From positions 310,001 to 374,000 of the forward strand of contig JAFCMP010000047.1 of NCBI GenBank assembly GCA_017506865.1: a DNA stretch of 64,000 nt, given 5' to 3'. Both the position numbers and the translations under genes were made by a program. Numbering within the stretch: the stretch's first letter is position 1; every line of letters begins with the position of its first letter. The DNA comes from Tribonema minus. Lineage: Eukaryota > Sar > Xanthophyceae > Tribonematales > Tribonemataceae. Shown here one piece after another: positions 55,501-64,000 of this stretch. The notes under the pieces are model-generated. The model saw only the letters and a list, made by a program, of their open reading frames with translations. It was not told the origin of the DNA and made no database searches.

Positions 55501-58006
55501 AAGACCTGCCTGCACTGCCTCAACCTGCTCACTTCGTCCTTTCTTCAAATAACTAGATGAGTCAGAATGAACTGACCCCCAAGCGCAGATAATGCAACTT
55601 CAACTCTGGCTGCCAAAGTTGATACTGAACCGCCAAAATAGTGTAAACTGACAGGAAGTGAGCTACTGACTGACACGTATGCATTCCGGCAAATTTATTG
55701 CACGACCTGCGACTGCGCCTGGTGACTACATCCTGAAAGCCCATGATGCAAGCTGTACCCCCCCTCCCTGCCTGCCCCCACCCAAGCCATCGCGCACCTA
55801 CTCCACCGACGTCTTACTACATACCCAGGCATCTCGCGCACCATACCTACCTACTGGATACCCTATATACCCCTATCAACTCCTTCTTCGGCAGCGTTGC
55901 GCTCAGCATCTCAGGCAGGTCTCTAGTACCTGCCAGTACCAAGCCAGCGTGCACAACTGGAACCGCGCTCGATACGTAAAGAGGCATACCCCTACATACC
56001 CCTGCCCACGCCTGAGCGCGCACCTTCTCCGGCGGCGTCGCGCTCGGTATCTCGCGCAGGATGATTCCTGACATAGCATGCCACTACCTACCCGTACCCA
56101 AGCCGCACGTACCGCACTCAGTGGTTCAGCTAGCACTCTCATACAACCCTCACGTGTGCGCACCTTCTCCGGCGGCGTCGCGCTCGGAATCTCGCGTAGG
56201 ATGATGGTCGTGCGCTCCGCGCGCAGGTTCGGCCGGATGCCCTGCGGCGCCACCGCCACGCTGCCGCAGCGCGCTGCGGCGGCGGCCACGGCGGCCTCGT
56301 CGCCCGTCAGCGCATGCAGCTTCGGCAGCTGCGCCACCGTGCTCAGCGGCACGCAGCCGCTCGCGTCCATGCGCGACACCTGCGCAGCAGCGGCGGCGGC
56401 AGCGGCAGCGGCAGCGGCGGCTGGTGAGTCTCGTGTCAGTGGGCCACGCTCTCGTATGCAATGGTGTAGTACTTTACTGAATGTTGCACGCATGAAGTGA
56501 CGGACACTGGTTGGCTCTGCAGGCTTCGCCACAGTGCTCAGCGGCACGCAGCCGCTCGCGTCCATGCGCGACACCTGCGCAGCGGCGGCGGCAGCAGTGG
56601 CAGCGGCGTCATGGGGCGTGTCGCGGGATCGGCGGGTCCGGGTGAGGGCGGGCCAAGTGTTCACACGCATTCATATGGCGCAAGTAGTATGGACCACATC
56701 AAGTGCTGTTGCACGCATGGCGTGATGGGCTGCTGCTGCTGGGCTGCGGCAGGTGCGCCAGAGTGCTCAGCGCATCCAACTAGCGCGTCCAACTGTGAGA
56801 CCTGCGCGGCGCATGCTGCGGCGGCACTACTGGCGTGCGTGGGCTGGCGTCGCGAGGGAGCACATGCGTGGTCACGGTTTACATGGCGCGCTGCGTGCAG
56901 GGACGGATGCACGCGATGGCTAGTGTTGAGCGGCGCAGCGCGGCGCACGCCACTTGGGGGAGCTCCGCTCTGCCACGCTGCCTCGGGACGGAAGAGCTGG
57001 GTCGCACATGCGCATGCGCGTGTGTGCGAGTCGTGGTGGCTCGCGCATGCCGTGATTCACACACATTCTCTTGAGCATGGGTGGTCAGTCAATACTGCTA
57101 GCGCCTGAGGCCACGCAACAGTGCTCACTAACAAGCGCCACATATTGACGCCTGAGCTGCTGCCTCGACGTGACTCGACACTGCGCGATCCGGCGCATTC
57201 ATGGTGGCAACTGTAGCAGATGGGAAGCTGGCTAACAGCCGAGGGTGCGCTGCGCATTCAGCCATATAACCGCACTCAGCGGATTGAGGCAGGCGAAGCA
57301 CCTCAAACGTGGCGGCAACATGTAAGGTGCGCCGCCGGCAAGTAGCGGCTGTGTACGGGAGCAGGAATGGAGGGGCGCTTGAACGAGCACAGCCGCTGTG
57401 CGCAGATGCTCAGCAGCACATCACACAAACTTCAATTGTGCGCTGAGCAAGCTACAATCTGAATTGTGCGGCCCGCAATGCAACACAATGGCCGAGCTTG
57501 TGTCAGCTTCACCACAGCTCATCAGCAACAGCGGTGTGCGCATCCATTGTGGCACCTGCTTTTGCAGATGCAGCATGGACGGCGGCTGCTGCTAGCTCAA
57601 CATGACCTCTAGCCTAGCGCTTGTACTTCAATTGTTTCGTAGCACGCTGCAGCTCCCATGAAAGACTGAAAAGAACCGTTTCTGCATCTCCAGTGTGACT
57701 TGACGTGAACAAGTCCCGGTGCCTTGCACTCAGTGAAAAAAGGGTCAACAAGATGATGCACCTGCCATCTAGCAGCAGAGTTTGCCTCTGGCAATGCCAT
57801 TCATTGCACACCTCATTTGCAGTTCGCGGTGGGACTAAACTCACCAGGTAGCCGTCATTCTGCAGATTTGCTTTGCTGAAATAGAACTCCAGCTGCTTGA
57901 CCAGGGCGTCAGTAAGAGCATCTCCTTCCAAGGGCGCAGCAGTCGTCGCTTCAGGCTTGTCCCCCTCGCCCTCCCCTTGCGGTGGCGCAGCCACGGCTGT
58001 GCTCAT
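45234..58006 (-). CDS. La-related protein, LARP4-like (873 aa, ten exons)
   Basis: Minus-strand exons: 58,006-57,845; 56,379-56,164; 54,196-53,999; 51,987-51,253; 50,734-50,645; 49,782-49,611; 48,946-48,783; 47,876-47,730; 46,367-46,077; 45,680-45,234. All introns are GT-AG and the phases close. The La motif spans the exon 1/2 joint (ALVKQLEFYFSKANLQNDGY, then VSRMDASGCVPLSTVAQLPK). It is followed directly by an RRM-like domain: TTIILREIPSATPPEK, VEAIFSGEGIAPIKGVRSDV, TWFVQCGSEAEA, TFDGKPIKARLKGENI, which is the LARP4/4B arrangement. The C-terminal half is disordered: Ala/Gly/Lys-rich, a NLLSAANFPPLGG motif, PFTKYKPEE, an Arg-Gly-Gly/His-rich exon 9 (DHHRGGDHKGGGHRGG), and GWEKPSVK. LARP4 proteins bind poly(A) mRNA in the cytoplasm and stabilise it. 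Symbol not assigned because plant, animal and algal LARP subfamilies cannot be separated by eye. Confidence 0.88.
46855..47640. repeat. Ghost copies of the LARP exon-8 3' edge
   Basis: The real edge (plus strand 47,710-47,790) reads CGGATGCATGCACGCACCTT, GCCGGCCGCGGGCGCAGCCT. Copies lie at about 47,415-47,510 (also reading as Ala/Pro-rich coding sequence ending at a GTGCATGC donor), 47,595-47,635 and 46,850-46,905. A CCCTAA run (47,272-47,298) sits among them. Confidence 0.8.
48984..49095. repeat. Ghost copy of the LARP exon-7 acceptor
   Basis: GGAGAGTTGCCTGCAGAGGC, containing the acceptor complement, occurs at the real junction (about 48,937) and again at about 49,026, each followed by GCAGCAGGGGGCGGG and a poly-G run. 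The offset is about 89 bp. Confidence 0.85.
49340..49530. repeat. Ghost copies of the LARP exon-6 3' edge
   Basis: The strand complementary to the gene repeats CGCCGAACATCATGGTGCTG with changes at about 49,485-49,520 (CGCCAAACATCATGATGCTG) and, more weakly, at 49,355-49,385. The first ghost also keeps the GTGCG donor. Confidence 0.75.
49855..50205. repeat. Three ghost copies of the LARP exon-6 acceptor and exon start
   Basis: The real one (49,735-49,785) reads GATGGACACGGAGCGCTGCC, TCAGCAGCAGTCCGGGGTCC, GCTTTCGCCTGC. Copies lie at about 49,858-49,912, 50,008-50,050 and 50,140-50,195. All retain the CGCCTGC acceptor complement and encode the same start (AKADPGLLLRQ with changes). Period 110-145 bp. 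Confidence 0.85.
53240..53900. repeat. Decaying ladder of ghost copies of the LARP exon-3 3' edge with CCCTAA tracts
   Basis: The real edge (53,991-54,066) reads AGACGCACCGGGAAAAACGA, GCGCAGGATGTTCTCGCCCT, TGAGGCGCGCCTTGATGGGC. Copies occur at about 53,811-53,886 (best), 53,630-53,705 (one deletion), 53,425-53,460 (core only) and 53,255-53,345 (traces). Between them are CCCTAACCCTAA-type runs and the block CCCTACACGAGGAAAACGCT, itself repeated at about 53,551, 53,750 and 53,936. The duplicated unit of about 190 bp therefore includes the telomere-like tract. Confidence 0.85.
54308..54385. repeat. Ghost copy of the LARP exon-3 acceptor and exon start
   Basis: It repeats 54,134-54,205 (GACGTCGCTGCGCACGCCCT, TGATGGGC...CCCTCGCCGCTGAAGATGGC, TTCCACCTGCGCAC) at about 175 bp distance with four to five substitutions. 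The acceptor is kept. Confidence 0.85.
55198..55462. repeat. Telomere-like CCCTAA tracts in LARP intron 2
   Basis: CTAACCCTAGCCCTAACCCT and three further units at 55,200-55,235, with shorter runs at about 55,250 and 55,440. They are interstitial, not a chromosome end. Confidence 0.8.
55880..56070. repeat. Ghost copies of the LARP exon-2 3' edge
   Basis: The real edge (56,158-56,200) reads CGCACCTTCTCCGGCGGCGT, CGCGCTCGGAATCTCGCG. A near-perfect copy is at about 56,020-56,062; a weaker one at about 55,880-55,918 (CCTTCTTCGGCAGCGTTGCG). Confidence 0.8.
56520..56810. repeat. Ghost copies of the LARP exon-2 acceptor and exon start
   Basis: The real junction (56,335-56,385) reads GTGCTCAGCGGCACGCAGCC, GCTCGCGTCCATGCGCGACA, CCTGCGCAGC. 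An exact 50-bp copy lies at about 56,535-56,585 and a decayed one at about 56,762-56,805. Confidence 0.85.
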
Positions 58007-58705
58007 GACCGCTCTGCGACGGCCGGCTCCCAGTGCGTCGTTATGCTCCTTGGCCTGTGCTCCGCGTTGCCTTTACACCTCCTTGGGTTTGACTGCCTGC
58101 GCAGGGCGGGCCGCCGTGCTCTGCGTGTGCATGCACGATGAAAGGCATTCGTGATGCTGCTGCAGGCATGGTGCATCTTGTATAATTTTTTGAGGCCTAG
58201 CTGTCTGCTGCTGTTAGAGGGCTGATGGGTCTCTAGCTGTCTTTTCTTCTCTCATGTGAACCTCCATGTTCAAATTCGCGAAATCATGCGCTCTGGCAGA
58301 TGCGCTGCTACTGTAGCGTCTCAATGCGGCAGGCCTAGGTAGAGCTGCCTCTATTGGCGTTTTGTTACATGAGTTGCGAAGGAGCTTCGCCACCCGTGTG
58401 ATGTGCTTACCTCACGCAGGGAGAGAACCACAGGCCACGAACCCGAGCAGCACACGTTTGGGGGGGATGGAAGCACCCAAGCTCTAGCTCCCCAGCGATC
58501 AGGTGCCTGAAGCGCCTGAGCACTTCAGCTTTCCCAGCTGCACTGCCGCTCCTTCGCCTTGCTTTTTAGTGTATTGATGCTCACCCACACACCACACTTC
58601 AATCCTACCAAACTTCAATCCTCTCGCCTGAACAACATCTAGCCAGGTGACACATACTTTATAAGCTGCGTGATCGACGCGCACGCCGCGGCTTGACAGG
58701 CTCCC
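58007..58705. promoter_or_regulatory. Shared upstream region of the LARP4-like and plastid-protein genes
   Basis: The two genes diverge across 699 bp. A TTTATAAG box at 58,658-58,665, about 45 bp before the plus-strand ATG, could be a TATA element for the plastid-protein gene. No further ORF of note. Confidence 0.4.
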
Positions 58706-61700
58706 ATGGCGAGGACTTTGCCGGTCGCGCTACTTGCGGTGGCGTTGCTGTGCTCGTGCGTCAAAGGCTTTGCGCCGATTGGCACAAGATCGCAGCTGCC
58801 GCAAGTGCTGCAACATCATGCCGTCAGCAGGCCGCGATCAGGTGAGCAGGAAAACACCCGAGGAATGGCTGCTGCTTCACGTGGCCCACCACCATAGGTT
58901 CGCCGAGCGATCATCTGTCCCGGATCGTCAATCAGATCACTGTCATGTTTGATATCACGTGACATGTTTATCATGTCGCGCTTGGTGCTTGGTGCGTGAG
59001 CCTGCAGGCGTTCTCAGAGCCAATGGGTCCGAGCGCAGCGAGGGCGACAAGCTGCGCAGCGAGGCGGAGAGGCTCATGCTGCAGGCAGAACGGCTGCGGT
59101 TGGAGGGAGAGCGCCAGGCGCTTGAATTGGTGAGTTGAGCTGACATGTGTGCCTGCTGATGGTTTCTCGGGTGTGTTTTCGATCGATTGCAAGGCCTATA
59201 GAATGTCATTGTGTCTTCGCACGCCACAGGAGTTTCAACTTCTGCATCGACTTTGCATCCAATCAGTAAGTCGCAGCCAACAGTGCAATTGGCGTACGAC
59301 GGCGCTGTGCAGTTTTCTTTTCCAACTGCGTGATGGAGGGCACAACCACCATTCACACTCTCTATTTGTGCGTGTCTCGACGTTGTATGCGAGCGTGCCC
59401 ATTACTAGATCATGTGTTAAAGTCTCAGCAGACTTCAAGAGCACATACATTCACGGGCGGAAGCCGAGCGGAAGAAGCAAACTGGGGTTTGGGTTTGATG
59501 AGATGTCTCAACTATTGCGGTGATACTTCTGGGTGCTGCATGAGCAGTTGTTCATGCTGAGCAGGAAGTGCTTGTAGGATATGTCCTTGCAGCACAAAGG
59601 CGAATACGAGGGTGAACTGCCTCATCAACACGCTGGCACTTGCTGTACGCAAGGTGCAGCTCAATGCATACATGCATGCAGTACAGTCCTTCAACGGCAC
59701 ACGGTGCTCCTGCTTCAGCGCTGCTGGCAGCAGCGCATGTGACAACAGGCAGCAGTATCAGGCGTACACAGCGCTGACCTCGCCTCGCTCGGCCAAAACC
59801 TTGTTTCTGTTATTCGCATCATGTTCACCACTTGAACCATCATGAACACACATGAGCCCGTGCACTGCACCTGATGAATCTGCGCGGCGTGCGCGTCTGC
59901 AGGGGCGTGAAGTGTAGTGAATACACATGAATCTTTGCACTGCATCTAATAAATTATCCTGGTGTGCGCGTCTTTGAGGGCAGGCCAAAGAAAAGCTCGC
60001 CAAGGAGCAGGCGCGCTTCAAGGAGGCGGAGGCGTCCCTGGCGGCTGCGCGCGGCGCGTCCCTCGACGGCGTTGCAGCGACAGTTACGCCCGACGTAACC
60101 GCCACGACAGACACCGTCAACAGCGCGGTCGTCGAGCAGGTACAGGAGAAGCGGAGCATCAAGGGGAGGCTGGCGCAGGTGGATGCGCGGCGGCGCGAGC
60201 TGAAGGAGCGCCTGGCCAAGCTGAAGCGCGAGGAGCCGGGGTCGGCGGAGCTTGCGCAGGTCAGCGCCCAGCTGCGGATGAACTTCAAGTAGTTGCAGTT
60301 GACAGTTCGTTTTTTGAATTAGAAGCTCAAGCGCAAGGAGCTGGGGTCGGTATGTAGGGCTGGAGCATGTCAGCGCTCAGCTGCTGATGAACTTCAAGTT
60401 GTTGCAGCTGACAGTTTCATTTTCTGAATCAGTCGGACCAGAATACCACATCGAAGCTCAAGCGCGAGGAGCTGGGGTCGGCGGAGGTGGAGCAGGTCAG
60501 CGCTCAGCTGCGGATGTACTTCGAGTATATGCATCAAGTGTGTGAATATGGTGTCATCAGATGTCCTTCAAGTAGTTGCAGCTTACAGCTTCGTTTTTCA
60601 ATTAGCAGGACCAGAGTACCACGTTGAAGCTGAAGCGCGAGGAGCCGGGGTCTGTGGAGCTGGAGCAGGTCAGCGCTCAGCTGCAGATGTACTTCAAGTA
60701 GTTGCAGCTGACAGTTTTCGATTTCTTAAGTAGTAGGACCAGAGTACCACATTCGGCATGTTATACATACCTTGCGGTACGCGAGCACGCGTGACAAGTT
60801 GCTGTATGTGAAGTACCTGAATGGAAACGAATCAGAAGCGTCTGAATGTTGTGTCATCTCTCAAGTCCAGCTGCAGCAGGGTGTGGGCTGACGGTACGGC
60901 GCGCTCTTGGTTTCGGGCGGCGGCAGGCGGGTGGGTCCGCCTAACCCTAACCCTAACCCTATAACTTCAGCAAAGCAAGTTGTGATTTTCCTAAACTGAA
61001 TGAAGAGGTGTCCGGTCTTCAAGCGCAAATGGCGCAGACATGGTACATGTGAAGAGATACTGCACGTACCAGAACCCTGTAAATGAAGCTTAATCAGGCG
61101 CTGAGTGACACTGCGGTTCAAAACCTGCTCAATAGAACCCCAAACAGATCCACATTGCAGAATGGAAAGCATCAATGAGGCATAGGTCTCACACCGCAAG
61201 TACACTGCATCAAGTGGTGACTGAGCACAATATAAGTTGGGTAATACTTTGGGAGTCCGAGGGACATGAAGATCCTGCCCCTCTTTTGCGACTGTATCGT
61301 GCTGCGTTTGTGACTTTGCGATGTCATCGTGAGCGCAGACAATCATGCTGATCCTGTTCACTGCTGTGGTTGTTGAAGCAAGATGTTGATGCCCACAGCT
61401 CACTCGCAGGGGGGCATGGTCACAATGTCATCTGTCAAATGTATGCATGTAAACAGTGGTGTCATTGCTCAGCTGCTCAGGCATGCTCATAGCCACATTT
61501 GTGCTTAGTCATGCACTATGAGTAGTGGTAGCGGAACTTGACGCCATGGAAGGGATTCAGCAAATGTGAATCAGCGTTTAGTACATGATACTCGACCATG
61601 ATGCACCTCAAGTTTCATTGTGTTGACTGCTGAATGCTGAGGCGCACATGACAGTCCCTGTCCATGCACATGACGTTCCACAGGCCATGATGAGGCTGGA

Positions 61701-64000
61701 CATGCTCATCATGCGCATGTGGTCTATACGCGCGTGTGTGTATGATGTACTCACATATTGAAAGGTGCATGACAGTTCTCATCCACGCTTGAGTTCTGCG
61801 CAGGCTGTGGTGGAGCTGGGCGCGCTCGCTGCGGTCGCGCAGGCGCTGCAGCGCGATACATGCTTCTCATTATATTATACATGTACACGTGTATGGCTAT
61901 TTTACACGTGCTCTGAAGCATGAAGTGCGTGACAATGCTCAACCACTCTCATGACCCACACGCGCAGGTCATGGTGGTCGAGCTGGATGCACTCACTGCG
62001 GACGTGTACTTTGAAGTACATAGTCTGTACGCGTATACTTCAATCGGAGTATACTCCAACCGAAGGACAATCACCCTCATGATGCACACACGCAGGTCAT
62101 GGTGGAGCTGGACGCGCTCACTGCGGACGTGGAGGCTCTGGAGAGCGACATTGGCGTGGAGGGCTCGCCCACGGAGCGCCTGGCGCTGCGCGAGCGGCTG
62201 CTGCGCGTGTGCATGGACATGGGCATCAGCGCTGCGGAGGCGCAGAGGACCGTGGTGAGTGCTGAGCGCTGCTGCGATCTCAGTGCTGCTACGGCTGCAT
62301 TGCCCGAATCTGCAGAAGTATACATATACATACTTGAACAGTAGATACCTGGGTATCAGCGCCGCGGAGGCGCAGAAGACCATGGCGAGCGCTGCCGAAC
62401 CCTATCCTAACCCTAAACCCTAAGGGTAACCCTAAGCCGCAGCTCCGGTGCTGCTAGCGATGCACTGCCTGAGGTTCTGCCGTCGGAAGGGACGCGGTGA
62501 GTGCCGCCGCGGCTCCAGTGTTGCTGAGGATGCATTGCCCGAATTGTCGTGTCATAAGCCTGTGCTGAGCACTGCTGTCAGCTCCAGTGCTGCTGAGGCC
62601 TTGTTGCCTGAAGGTATGCTATCAGGAGACGATGGCAAACGCTGCGTTGACTCCTGTGCTGCTGTAAACTCGCTGCCCCAAGTTTTACAATACCGACCGC
62701 AGCACACGTTCACATACTGCATATGCATTGACGGACGCCGCCGCCTCACCCAAAAGCCCGCTGTGCCGGCGCACCGTCGCAGGACTCGTTCACGCAGGTC
62801 ATGGTGGAGGCGCCGGAGCGCAAGAACCTGTTCAACCTCCCGTGTGGCCACGTCTGCCGCGACCGTAGCACGCGTTTGCTTACTGCATCAAGCAATAGCA
62901 GACACTGCCACCTCACCCAAACCTTGCGCGGCGCACCGCCGTCTGCCGTCGCGACCACAGCAGGACTCGTTCGCGCAGGTGCCGGCGGAGGCGCCGGAGC
63001 GCAAGCAGCTGCCGTTCAGCCTCCTCTTCTCCGACTGGCTGTCGCCGGAGACCGTGCGCACGCGTTTGTGTACTGCATCATGCAATAGAAGTAGCAGACA
63101 CCGCCGCCTCACCCAAACCCCGTGCGGCGCACCGTCGTCTGCCGTCGCAACCATCGCAGGACTCGTTCGCGCAGGTGATGGCGGAGGCGCCGGAGCGCAA
63201 GAGCCTCCCCTTCAACCTCCTCTTCTCCGACTGGCTGTCGCCGGAGACCGTGCGCACGGAGCTCGCGCGCGCGATGCGCCGCGACGACGCCTTCTGGGCC
63301 GTAACGGTCTTTAAGGTCGCCCTGGACTTGCTGGAGAAGGGCCAGGGCCAGGCGGGCGCGGGCTTGGACAGGACGGAGCCGCAGCAGTGGGCGTTCGCGG
63401 GGACGCTCGCGAACGGGCTCGTCGCGCGCGACCGCTGCGGCGACGAGCTGGTCGGCAGCCTCAAGGTGGGGAGGGCAGCGCTCAGAACAGTTTTTTGTAA
63501 TGCAGCAGTGCTCAGCATTGCTGTTCGCAAGGCTCGTCGTGCGCGACCGCTGCGGCGACCAGAATGTCGGCAGCCTCAAGGTGGGGGCAGCGCTCTCAGC
63601 AGTAGTGTGGGGATACAGCAGCGCTCAGCGTTCATCTGCAGCGAGTGCGGCCGCTGACCGAATTGTGCCATGTACACGGCCCGCTTCACGCGGAACCTCT
63701 TGCGAACGGTCTTCTTGTGCGCGGCCGCAGCGGCGCCGAGGTGGTGGGCAGCATCGAAATGCGGGGCCTCCAGCTATGTTGTTGTTGTCGCAGTGCAGCA
63801 GTGCTCGGCATTGCTGTGCAGAAAGGGCCTGTAGCGCACGACTGCTGCGGGGGTTGAGCTGGTCGGCAGCATCAAGGCGGAGACAGCGCTCAGAGCAGTT
63901 GGTTTCTGTAATGCAGCAGCCCTCAGCAAGGCAAGGGTAGGGCTAGGGTTGGGGTTAGGGTTAGGCCTACATTGGCCTAATCTCAAGGCAGCAGATGCGA
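58706..64000 (+). CDS. Plastid-targeted coiled-coil protein, unknown function (partial at the window end)
   Basis: Exons supported by phase: 58,706-58,841; 59,008-59,129; 59,984-60,259; 62,096-62,254; 63,175-63,465; more lie beyond the window. The first 21 residues are a signal peptide (LPVALLAVALLCSCVKG) followed by FAP and a basic, acid-free stretch, the bipartite plastid presequence of algae with red secondary plastids. Exons 2-3 form a long charged coiled coil (KLRSEAERLMLQAERLRLEG, VDARRRELKERLAKLKREEP). Exon 62,096 continues it (MVELDALTADVEALESDIGV) and exon 63,175 encodes FNLLFSDWLSPETVRTELAR and WAFAGTLANGLVARDRCGDE, a globular helical region that I do not recognise. Three small symmetric exon-like copies lie between exons 3 and 62,096 (see the next entry). 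Role unknown; probably a stromal or thylakoid-associated structural protein. Confidence 0.7.
60323..60668 (+). repeat. Three tandem exon-like copies of the exon-3 3' edge, all in phase
   Basis: Each copy lies between an AG acceptor and a GT donor and is a multiple of three: 60,323-60,349 (KLKRKELGS), 60,433-60,495 (SDQNTTSKLKREELGSAEVE + Q) and 60,609-60,668 (DQSTTLKLKREEPGSVELEQ). The original ends KLKREEPGSAELAQ. All are phase 0 on both sides, so they could be spliced in, lengthening the coiled coil. The intron part of the unit (GTCAGCGCTCAGCTG...TTCAAGTAGTTGCAG) repeats with them. A fourth start is visible at about 60,735. Confidence 0.75.
61680..62020. repeat. Ghost copies of the acceptor of exon 62,096
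   Basis: The real start is CGCAG|GTCATGGTGGAGCTGGACGC. Copies: about 61,963-62,004 (one codon inserted, reads VMVVELDALTADV), about 61,798-61,850 (AVVELGALAAVAQAL) and about 61,678-61,715 (traces). Preservation falls with distance. Confidence 0.8.
62795..63074. repeat. Two ghost copies of the acceptor and 5' part of exon 63,175
   Basis: Units of about 180-198 bp end in a CGCAG-type acceptor plus exon start: about 62,799-62,850 (VMVEAPERKNLFNLP) and about 62,979-63,063 (VPAEAPERKQLPFSLLFSDW). Both are followed by CGCGTTTG(T)...TACTGCATCA and the CCTCACCCAAACC block that precedes the next unit. The second copy keeps 85 bp of open exon sequence. Confidence 0.85.
63510..63880. repeat. Three ghost copies of the 3' edge of exon 63,175-63,465
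   Basis: The original edge encodes VARDRCGDELVGSLK|GTGGGG. Copies end near 63,583 (VVRDRCGDQNVGSLK, donor kept), 63,757 (LVRGRSGAEVVGSIE) and 63,875 (AHDCCGG then VELVGSIK). TTAGGG runs follow at 63,928-63,966. Confidence 0.8.

Noticed and set aside
57420-57600. Cys-rich stretch similar to 25,431-25,613 (GVxxHCGTC)
   Set aside because: Similarity covers only about 30 bp and could be chance; no supported exon.

Overview
This is nuclear DNA of a GC-rich, intron-rich eukaryotic alga. All genes I could assemble use GT-AG introns whose phases close exactly. Three signs suggest an alga with a secondary red plastid (haptophyte or stramenopile) rather than a green alga: a predicted plastid preprotein at 58,706 has a signal peptide ending in a VKG-FAP cleavage motif (the 'ASAFAP' type), a bZIP-PAS transcription factor lies at 18.7-21.0 kb, and telomere-like repeats of TTAGGG type are scattered through introns. 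The species cannot be named from the sequence.

Layout. 1-249: end of an ORF resembling the C-terminus of an endonuclease-bearing LINE. 445-4264 (+): a gene with a Zn2Cys6-like zinc cluster, followed to about 9.9 kb by further candidate exons. 9.96-12.09 kb: two related foldback palindromes. 12,737-18,078 (-): a 5.3-kb R2-superfamily-like LINE bounded by a 13-bp target-site duplication. 18,724-21,006 (-): bZIP-PAS factor. 21.7-26.5 kb: an 0.84-kb direct repeat pair around an ankyrin-type gene broken by a 13-bp tandem duplication. 27.2-31.3 kb (-): a duplicated, unrecognised gene, each copy broken at a different place. 31,853-35,736 (-): adenosine kinase, three exons. 35.78-46.53 kb: a tandem segmental duplication. 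Each unit has one PPR-like gene (+) and, convergent to it, the last two exons of a LARP4-like gene (-). Unit B carries the real LARP end; unit A carries a decayed copy into whose intron a 5'-truncated LINE has jumped. 45,234-58,006 (-): the complete ten-exon LARP4-like gene (873 aa). 58,706 to the window end (+): a plastid-targeted coiled-coil protein, running off the window.

The main discovery candidate is a mode of intron growth. In adenosine kinase, the LARP4-like gene and the plastid gene, pieces of 30-90 bp spanning exon/intron junctions (exon edge plus splice site plus adjacent intron) have been copied in tandem, repeatedly, into the neighbouring intron. Copies nearest the real junction are best preserved and decay outward. 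Several keep usable splice sites and reading phase, so some may be real extra exons. Most of the same introns contain TTAGGG/CCCTAA tracts, sometimes inside the duplicated unit, which hints at break repair with telomere-like healing.

Gene functions implied: nucleoside salvage (adenosine kinase), mRNA 3'-end/translation control (LARP4-like), organelle RNA processing (two PPR-like proteins), transcription (bZIP-PAS, Zn-cluster protein) and an unknown plastid function.
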